In this document: positions 58,485-64,000 of the stretch, in pieces
Layout of the letters: every line of letters begins with the position of its first letter
Numbering within the stretch: position 1 is the stretch's first letter
DNA from: Debaryomyces hansenii CBS767
Lineage: Eukaryota > Ascomycota > Pichiomycetes > Serinales > Debaryomycetaceae
Assembly: GCF_000006445.2 (NCBI RefSeq)
Contig: NC_006049.2
Span: forward strand, 868,001-932,000
DNA: 64,000 bases
Reading direction: 5' to 3'
Position numbers and translations under genes: made by a program
The notes under the pieces: model-generated
Told to the model about the DNA's origin: nothing
Databases searched by the model: none
The model's input: only the letters and a program-made list of their open reading frames with translations

Positions 58485-60130
58485 TCACAATTTATTAGCG
58501 TAGGAAATTTTCAAGTCTCTGCCACCGTAATTGTAGTTGTCTAAATTAGTTATTGCTAATTCTGCGAGCTCTTCTAATTCGAATTGGATAACAGCATTAC
58601 CTGAGGGCTTACCGGCTTCATTGTATTGGACCTCTGCATTTGCAACCCTTCCAATAGTTTCGAATAATTCGTATAAATCATCAACATTAGTGACCCATGG
58701 CAAATTTGAGACGAAAATTGTGTTTGATTTTTCACCATCACCGGTCACATTTTCAGTGAACTCTGTATTTTCATGCGTAGCTTCTGTGTTTTCATTCGGG
58801 TTCGAAGATACAATATCTGAGCTGCTATTGCGTTCTTGGCTGTAAACACGTCCCGGACGAGTGTCAAGTTGTCTGCCCTCGATTTCAAATCCTTGAAATT
58901 CTTCGACTGCTCTAGCCGCTTCTTCTTCAGTACTAAATACGACAGTACCAAAACCTCTTGATTTACCCCAATTGTCAGTTCTCACATCTGCTCTAACTAC
59001 TTCTCCAGATTTGCGCATCAAGTCTTTCAATGCTTGCCAGTTAATTGAAAATGGTAAGTTTCCGACAAAAATTTCTGTACCAGGCTTTGGAGCAGGCGGT
59101 TGAAATCTTTCTCTTGATGTTGGTGCTCGGTTGGAAAACCTATCACTTCTTTCACTATAAGTGGTGCTGCGAGGGAACCGTTCTGAACTTCTTGGTTGAC
59201 TGACTTCCTTTTTCTTGTCTCCAGGTGGTGGATAGTCCTGTCTAACAAAAATTTCCCTACCACGATATTCATGATGGTCATATTTAGAAATTGCCTTGCG
59301 TACGTCATCCTTATTTGAGAATTCAACAGTTGCCATACCTCGAGATTGACCCCTATTCGTAACTATATCTGCTCTAACTATGTCTAAGTCACCTTTAAAT
59401 ATCTCTTCAACATCGTTTGAAGTACATCCAAATGGGATATTACCCACAAATATAGAATTATCGTAATTTCTTTCTGTCTTTGTACGGTATTCGTCTGATC
59501 CACCAGCGTACGAGCTACTACTATAATCTCTTCTTGAACCATAATCTCTACCTCCCCTATACCCTCCTCTTCTGTAAGTGTCTCTTCTACCAAAATCTCC
59601 TCCTCCTCTTCTATCGCCACCATATCTGCCGCGAGAATATCCATAATCTCTGCTAGAATATGAATCTCTTGACCCTCTCGAGTCCCTCGAGTCTCTTGAG
59701 TCTCTTGAATCTCTTGAATCTCTTGAATCTCTTGAATCTCTTGAGTCTCTTGAGTCTCTTGAGTCCTTCGAGAATGATTCTTTTCTTGGTGCTGGAGAAC
59801 GAGATCTTTCCCTTACCGGTGAACGTGAACGATCCTAATTGACATATTAGCAAATTATTTCTTATATGATGAAAATATTAGCACCGATGAATGAATATGG
59901 GTAGCATCAAACAATTATCCCCTTACTAATATAGATTGAAGGATCTAAATAATCATCATTTCAATCCAACAAGCATAAAGCGAAGCAGAAAGAAAGCATC
60001 TACCAAAATCTAATCAATTAATTCATTTGTTATGAAGTTTAATATTACCATTACATTCAATCCAGCTAGTTACTTATATATAAAAAATATTACATACTCT
60101 AGAATAATCATCAATATCCATATCTTCCAT
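58485..60130 (-). CDS. GBP2: Gbp2/Hrb1 SR-like mRNA export protein, two exons
   Basis: Exon 1 is 60130-60098 (11 codons, MEDMDIDDYSR) and exon 2 is 59834-58485, 460 residues. The 263-nt intron (60097-59835) has donor GTATGT, a TGCTAAT branch-like motif and acceptor TTAG. The joined N-terminus reads DDYSR-DRSRSPVRERSRSP. Next are about ten Asp-Ser-Arg repeats, an RGG/Tyr region (GGDRRGGGDFGRR, YRRGGYRGGRDYG), then three RRM domains: NSIFVGNIPFGC, TEIFVGNLPFSINW and NTIFVSNLPWVTN. The end, NYGGRDLKISYA, matches Gbp2/Hrb1. These SR-like proteins join mRNPs through TREX and support quality-controlled export of spliced mRNA. It represents the single ancestor of the GBP2/HRB1 pair; the S. cerevisiae HRB1 gene also has a 5' intron. 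Confidence 0.93.
59661..59766. repeat. 9-bp coding repeat (Asp-Ser-Arg) in GBP2/HRB1
   Basis: CTCTTGAAT/CTCTTGAGT on the plus strand repeats every 9 bp and encodes Asp-Ser-Arg triplets on the minus strand. The central units are identical at every base and differ only in the GAC/GAT codon further out, as expected of slippage or recent homogenisation. The block lengthens the RS domain. Confidence 0.92.
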
Positions 60131-60326
60131 TTTGAAACACTGTTACTATTTAAATTATATATCTTCTTTAACTATGGGTATTCTAAAGGGCAGGAAAGTG
60201 CAATTAGTTGATCGAGGAATATTTCTTCAGTATAGACACGACCACAAGTAGTACTGATTATTCAAGTCTAATATACAATTTATTTAATAATTACAAAATT
60301 AACGACAACGTAAAGGTATATCAAAG

Positions 60327-61130
60327 TCATTTCTCGGGAAATGGTAGTACTAATCTCCTTTCTATTTCTGTCTCTTTATTTACTTCTTCTTCTCCATCAA
60401 ATTTTAATCTCACACTGCCATCCTTTTTATGACCAACAACAATTGCTGGGTAGAATGTGGTAGTCTCCGGGTATCTCGCTATTACTTTAGATCCGTAAGG
60501 GTAGTTCGTGAGGTCAGGTACATCTTCAAGTGTAGGTATTAATAAAATTTCTTTGTGACTTGCTTTGAAAGTCTGCCCAGGGTTATTATTTTCATCCGGT
60601 TCTGGATCTCTAATTTCAAACTTTATTCCATCGCCTATCACCTTCATTACTTCACACTGGATCCATTCTTCGAAGTGTCTGTTTTTTAATTTATAGGCTA
60701 CCTCAGATCCAACATAAATAGGTTCCAGGGGGTTAAACTTCGACGTATAATACAGTCTGCCGACTTTCTTGGGATTTGTTTTCTTGTTATGTGCTTTGCC
60801 GCTAGCTTTGGATGCTATTTGCTGTTGGCTATTTGATTTTTGTGGTGAAGTTTCATTTGCTTGCTTGGTAGAAGCCTGTAAATTGGTGATTAGAGTTTGT
60901 AAATTTTCCTGTGAAACGGAAACCAACCTTTTTGCTGTAGCCACATTTGATTTATGACCCGTTATTTCTTCTTTCAATTCATTCAATTCTTCTTCTGATA
61001 AACCATTCATTGAATCTTTAGCATACTTACTGTATAAACTATCAAATGATAGAGATTCATTTGCACTGCAAATATCTTGTAGTGACGTTATAATAATATT
61101 CCAATATCCCTCTGTTTCTGGCGACAGCAT
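60327..61130 (-). CDS. SGF29: SAGA subunit Sgf29 (H3K4me reader)
   Basis: A 267-residue SAGA/ADA subunit. The N-terminal part is helical (EGYWNIIITSLQDICSANES, SEEELNELKEEITGHKSNV) and polar. The C-terminal half, about 125-265, is the tandem Tudor (SGF29) domain: NPLEPIYVGSEVAYKLKNRH, WIQCEVMKVIGDGIKFEIRD, SKVIARYPETTTFYPAIVVG and VRLKFDGEEE. These bind the H3 N-terminus with K4 di/trimethyl and bring Gcn5 to active promoters. The aromatic cage residues (Tyr in ARYPET, Tyr in FYPA, Phe in FDGEE) are present. It follows GBP2/HRB1 on the same strand, as in S. cerevisiae chromosome III. Confidence 0.94.
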   Translation of the reverse strand: MLSPETEGYWNIIITSLQDICSANESLSFDSLYSKYAKDSMNGLSEEELNELKEEITGHKSNVATAKRLVSVSQENLQTLITNLQASTKQANETSPQKSNSQQQIASKASGKAHNKKTNPKKVGRLYYTSKFNPLEPIYVGSEVAYKLKNRHFEEWIQCEVMKVIGDGIKFEIRDPEPDENNNPGQTFKASHKEILLIPTLEDVPDLTNYPYGSKVIARYPETTTFYPAIVVGHKKDGSVRLKFDGEEEVNKETEIERRLVLPFPEK

Positions 61131-62112
61131 TTTTCCTAAATATACTAGTTAACAATTAAAAGTAGACAAACTTATACCTTCATTAAACACCTTGAGTAGC
61201 TACGTGATATACTTCTTGGTAAAGTCACGACCGAAGATTTTAATGTTAGACATGTTCTACATGTTCTACATGTTCTAGGTGTTTTACTTATAGAATTCAT
61301 TGAAAATGCAATCCTAATAGAAATATGTTTGGTTGTTTGGTAACATCCACCTTCGCTCAACTGTTATCTTCTTTTTATAAACTCAGCATAACTAACAGAA
61401 AAAGTACATTTAATAGTCTTAACATGGCTTATTATTTAACCTCAACAATAACTACAACTAAGCGTTGTATAATCCAGATATCATTAAGCAATATGACTCG
61501 ATGCTTGCAAAACACCGGAGTATAGTTGCATCAACTCCAATTTAAATAGTTGATACGCTAGGATTAATAATATCCAGTGGAATTTTGATCCAACTTTTTT
61601 GCATTTATTCATGAACTAGACACATTGATCGACACATAAGTGGCTTTAACAAATTGTACCTTATCAGTATTATGCTTGTGTTATTTTGTTTCACAATGCT
61701 GCATTTTAAATCAATTTACGCTATACGTGATAGACTTCTTATAGATTTTCGCAAAGTCACTGGGTGTCTAAAATCTACCTCAGGTAACCACGAAAACTAT
61801 GAATTTGTTTTGTTCGTGCGTTATTGGACTTAATGGTCACTTTTTATCATGTCCCTTGCTGTCGATAAATTTTTTCGGCTCTAGCGAAGTTTATGTTCTT
61901 GAAAGGGTACCTTATTTTGAATTACTGGTGAAGTATAATTCTTGATGTTATTTAATGGTATTTTCTTCTACATGTTTATTGACTATACAGCAAAAAAAGT
62001 TATATAGGCATGCAACAACTTCATTAAGTATCAAATATTTCGAACTAAAAACGAGGATGGCGTTGCACGAATCCGTAATACAATGCTTAATAAATAATAT
62101 ATATAATAATAA
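61131..62112. other. SGF29-PGS1 spacer
   Basis: 982 bp between two minus-strand genes. It contains three copies of ACATGTTCT in tandem (61251-61277) and A+T-rich DNA. Short frames on both strands (61172-61360, 61325-61525, 61955-62149) do not look real. In S. cerevisiae ILV6, STP22, VMA9 and LDB16 lie between SGF29 and PGS1; I looked for them here and found none. Confidence 0.55.
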
Positions 62113-63789
62113 TCAAAGCTTATCACCGAAAAACTTTACTGCCAAATAAGTTCTACGGCTGATTTTTCTATCTTCATCTACCTCGTATACTGGTTTAGAT
62201 TCAAAGCGTTCTCCATTTTCGTCAGTTTCTACTCTTGAACTGGTTTGTAACTTTGGTTCAAATGCACTTAGGTCTAATGTTTCAACATGAGATAATAGGT
62301 TATCAACTTCCCCTTTCATCTGATGTTTTAATTCCGGGTCTTTAGTAATTATTATAGCATTACTTTCTAAATCTAACAGGTAAGCTCTCTTCGTATAATT
62401 TGAGGAACCAATAACAGTTACCGATGGTTCATCTTCTTCAGGGACCGTTATCCATAAGCCCTTCGCATGATATGACCAACCATCAACGGTATTGACAATA
62501 CCATTCTTCCATTCCTTCAATGTAATCAAATCTTGTTTTCCCCTACGATGGATCTCTTCTAAAAACCTCTTAGCACATAATAAGTATGCCTGTGGTATAT
62601 AATATGACAATCCTGGAGATTTGTAGAAAGAATTTGCTTGCGATGATGCAGTTATTACTACTCCGGGAGCTTTTCCATTTATAAGACGATCTTGAATTTG
62701 AGGCAACATATTAAAATAACCAGCTGTAAACCACCACTTAATTTTTGGGGAATCCAAATAAGACAACAACCTCAAAATTGCTGGTTTTTCTGTAGATTGG
62801 TCATTATTAGGTTGTAACAAAGGAGTTAGTTGAGAAATAGGATATACAATTGTATCGAATTTATTAGTATCTTCAAATTCGTCAAATGACTTTAACTTAT
62901 GCTGCTTTAACAAAGGTTCTAACAAGAACGATGAATCACTAATAAACCTTTGCATGTTCATATGAGGTTCGCAGGAATTATTAGATGTTGGCCATGATAA
63001 TCTAAATCCTTGTTCATTTTTGGTTGAAGGTAATAATTGGTATGACAAAGACGATACAGCATTATGGATATCATAATAATAATCCGTCAAATCCTTATTC
63101 TTAAAAATATAATAGCGATCTTGTCTGTTTGTAAAGTAATCCTCTGATAAGTTTGCACCACTTAACAAAATTTCGTCATCAAATCCATACAATTTCATAT
63201 GTTGTAATCCCCAACCTTCATTAATTCTCTTTGGAGTCCAGCTTTTAGTTAATCCATTTAATTGTGGCGTGTGATACATTCTTATATCGATTCTATGTTT
63301 ACCAAATTTTTCTACTAAGGGCACTAATATGCTGGCCGAAGAAGCATGTTTAGGCGCCTCTCTCGTTCCTCTCAACGAATCAATCAATATAAATACTTGC
63401 AAATCCTCGTTTTTACTCATTGCATTGTCAATGCATTCAACTAATTCATGTTGGCTCTTACCAAAATATAACGAACTTAAAAATACTCTGGATTTTGAGT
63501 TGGTGATTTTTTCTTTCAAACTCTCATAGAACTCCACTGGATGAGTTAAAATCTGGATATCACCTTTGTTTAATACAAACCTTGGAGCAATAGAATCTAG
63601 TTGCTGGAAAATAGTCTTTAACTTCGGATGAAAGCTATCTGCTATTTCATCAGAAATTATGGGATTATTAGTCGAATAATTCCTAACATGCACCTCATTC
63701 GCTTGAGGAAACAAATAATTATAAAGTGACAGAATCATTCTTTTACTACCAGTAGGATTATTTTGAACTCTTCTTATAATCTGAAACAT
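62113..63789 (-). CDS. PGS1: Phosphatidylglycerophosphate synthase Pgs1
   Basis: 558 residues from ATG at 63789 (MFQIIRRVQNNPTGSKR); an upstream in-frame ATG at 63807 adds six. Pgs1 makes phosphatidylglycerophosphate from CDP-diacylglycerol and glycerol-3-phosphate, the first committed step to cardiolipin, at the mitochondrial inner membrane. The first ~40 residues are basic and suited to import (QIIRRVQNNPTGSKRMIL). It belongs to the phospholipase-D superfamily with two HKD half-sites: LQHMKLYGFDDEILLSGANL (His197) and YHAKGLWIT...VIGSSNYTKRAYLLDLES. The length is a little above S. cerevisiae Pgs1 (521). It is the last gene in the window and the end of the conserved chromosome III block. Bases 63790-64000 are its upstream region, with nothing recognised. 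Confidence 0.95.
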   Translation of the reverse strand: MFQIIRRVQNNPTGSKRMILSLYNYLFPQANEVHVRNYSTNNPIISDEIADSFHPKLKTIFQQLDSIAPRFVLNKGDIQILTHPVEFYESLKEKITNSKSRVFLSSLYFGKSQHELVECIDNAMSKNEDLQVFILIDSLRGTREAPKHASSASILVPLVEKFGKHRIDIRMYHTPQLNGLTKSWTPKRINEGWGLQHMKLYGFDDEILLSGANLSEDYFTNRQDRYYIFKNKDLTDYYYDIHNAVSSLSYQLLPSTKNEQGFRLSWPTSNNSCEPHMNMQRFISDSSFLLEPLLKQHKLKSFDEFEDTNKFDTIVYPISQLTPLLQPNNDQSTEKPAILRLLSYLDSPKIKWWFTAGYFNMLPQIQDRLINGKAPGVVITASSQANSFYKSPGLSYYIPQAYLLCAKRFLEEIHRRGKQDLITLKEWKNGIVNTVDGWSYHAKGLWITVPEEDEPSVTVIGSSNYTKRAYLLDLESNAIIITKDPELKHQMKGEVDNLLSHVETLDLSAFEPKLQTSSRVETDENGERFESKPVYEVDEDRKISRRTYLAVKFFGDKL

Positions 63790-64000
63790 ATAAAAACAAA
63801 TATCCAAATTAATTTATCAACTATCACGATACCTTACCTTACCTAAACAAAAGAAAATTGAACAAATACAGTAGGCAGGAAAATTCAAAGGTTATCACGG
63901 AAAATACTAAAGTGGGGGAAAGCCGGCAAGTGATCGTACAGAAAAACGGCGTGAATCGAAACTGAATAAATTCAAATAATAGGCTTATCTTGGAATCTCC

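Noticed and set aside
59835..60097. Box C/D snoRNA in the GBP2/HRB1 intron
   Set aside because: An ATGATGA box is present but no CTGA box D follows within the intron.
61131..61200. Possible 5' intron for SGF29 (GTATAAGT donor, TTTAG acceptor)
   Set aside because: The spliced frame from the nearby ATG would not join the SGF29 frame, and the unspliced ATG already gives the conserved N-terminus.
61131..62112. Search for VMA9, STP22, ILV6 or LDB16 between SGF29 and PGS1
   Set aside because: These are the S. cerevisiae occupants of this interval, but no frame or exon here resembles them.

Overview
This window is nuclear DNA from an ascomycete budding yeast. Genes are compact, mostly intron-poor and on both strands. 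Spliced genes carry GTATGT donors and TACTAAC-type branch points very close to the acceptor, there is an intron-containing tRNA-Lys, and Leu is written mainly as TTG/TTA with few CTG codons. Protein content and gene order suggest the CTG (Debaryomyces/Candida) clade, and a Debaryomyces-like species is my best guess. Two CTG codons fall where a small residue would fit better than Leu, which agrees with CUG=Ser but does not prove it. Residue letters below use the standard code.

Layout. 0-3.2 kb: the end of MED6, CPR2 (ER cyclophilin ending KDEL), FYV4/mS41 and LSC1. 3.7-8.2 kb: ARP8 (INO80) and a spliced ELL-type elongation factor. 8.2-11.4 kb: repeat-rich spacer, SVF1, a possible solo LTR and tRNA-Lys. 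11.4-20.5 kb: ADP1, UBP2, BCS1 and WIP1 (CENP-W). 20.8-26.2 kb: SFL1-type HSF-domain regulator and SOK1, divergent around a 1.8 kb repeat- and hairpin-bearing spacer. 26.5-30.7 kb: an unrecognised protein, a membrane protein (possibly Ldb16-like) and a secreted GH92 glycosidase. 31.5-37.3 kb: SAT4/HAL4 kinase, spliced CDC28, a tail-anchored protein and LGE1. 37.4-64 kb: IFA38, SIS1, LST8, a SET+MYND protein, RFX1, RLP7, DCC1, spliced PET8, spliced NFS1, LEU2, BUD3, a YCL012C homologue, spliced GBP2/HRB1, SGF29 and PGS1.

The right third is informative about evolution. It interleaves genes that S. cerevisiae holds on chromosome XIV (SIS1, LST8, RLP7, PET8, HRB1) with genes on chromosome III (DCC1, NFS1, LEU2, BUD3, YCL012C, GBP2, SGF29, PGS1), as expected of unduplicated ancestral order. 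Smaller conserved neighbourhoods are CPR2-MED6-FYV4, LSC1-ARP8 (plus SFL1), BCS1-WIP1 and IFA38-CDC28.

Five genes (ELL, CDC28, PET8, NFS1, GBP2/HRB1) need splicing and are broken or N-terminally truncated if read as single ORFs. I found no CRISPR array, plasmid, prophage or clear intact mobile element. I saw no obviously new multi-gene system. The best leads are a possible box C/D snoRNA in the NFS1 intron, the ELL gene (absent from S. cerevisiae), the KDEL-tailed cyclophilin, the GH92 enzyme, the SFL1-SOK1 spacer and three unassigned proteins.
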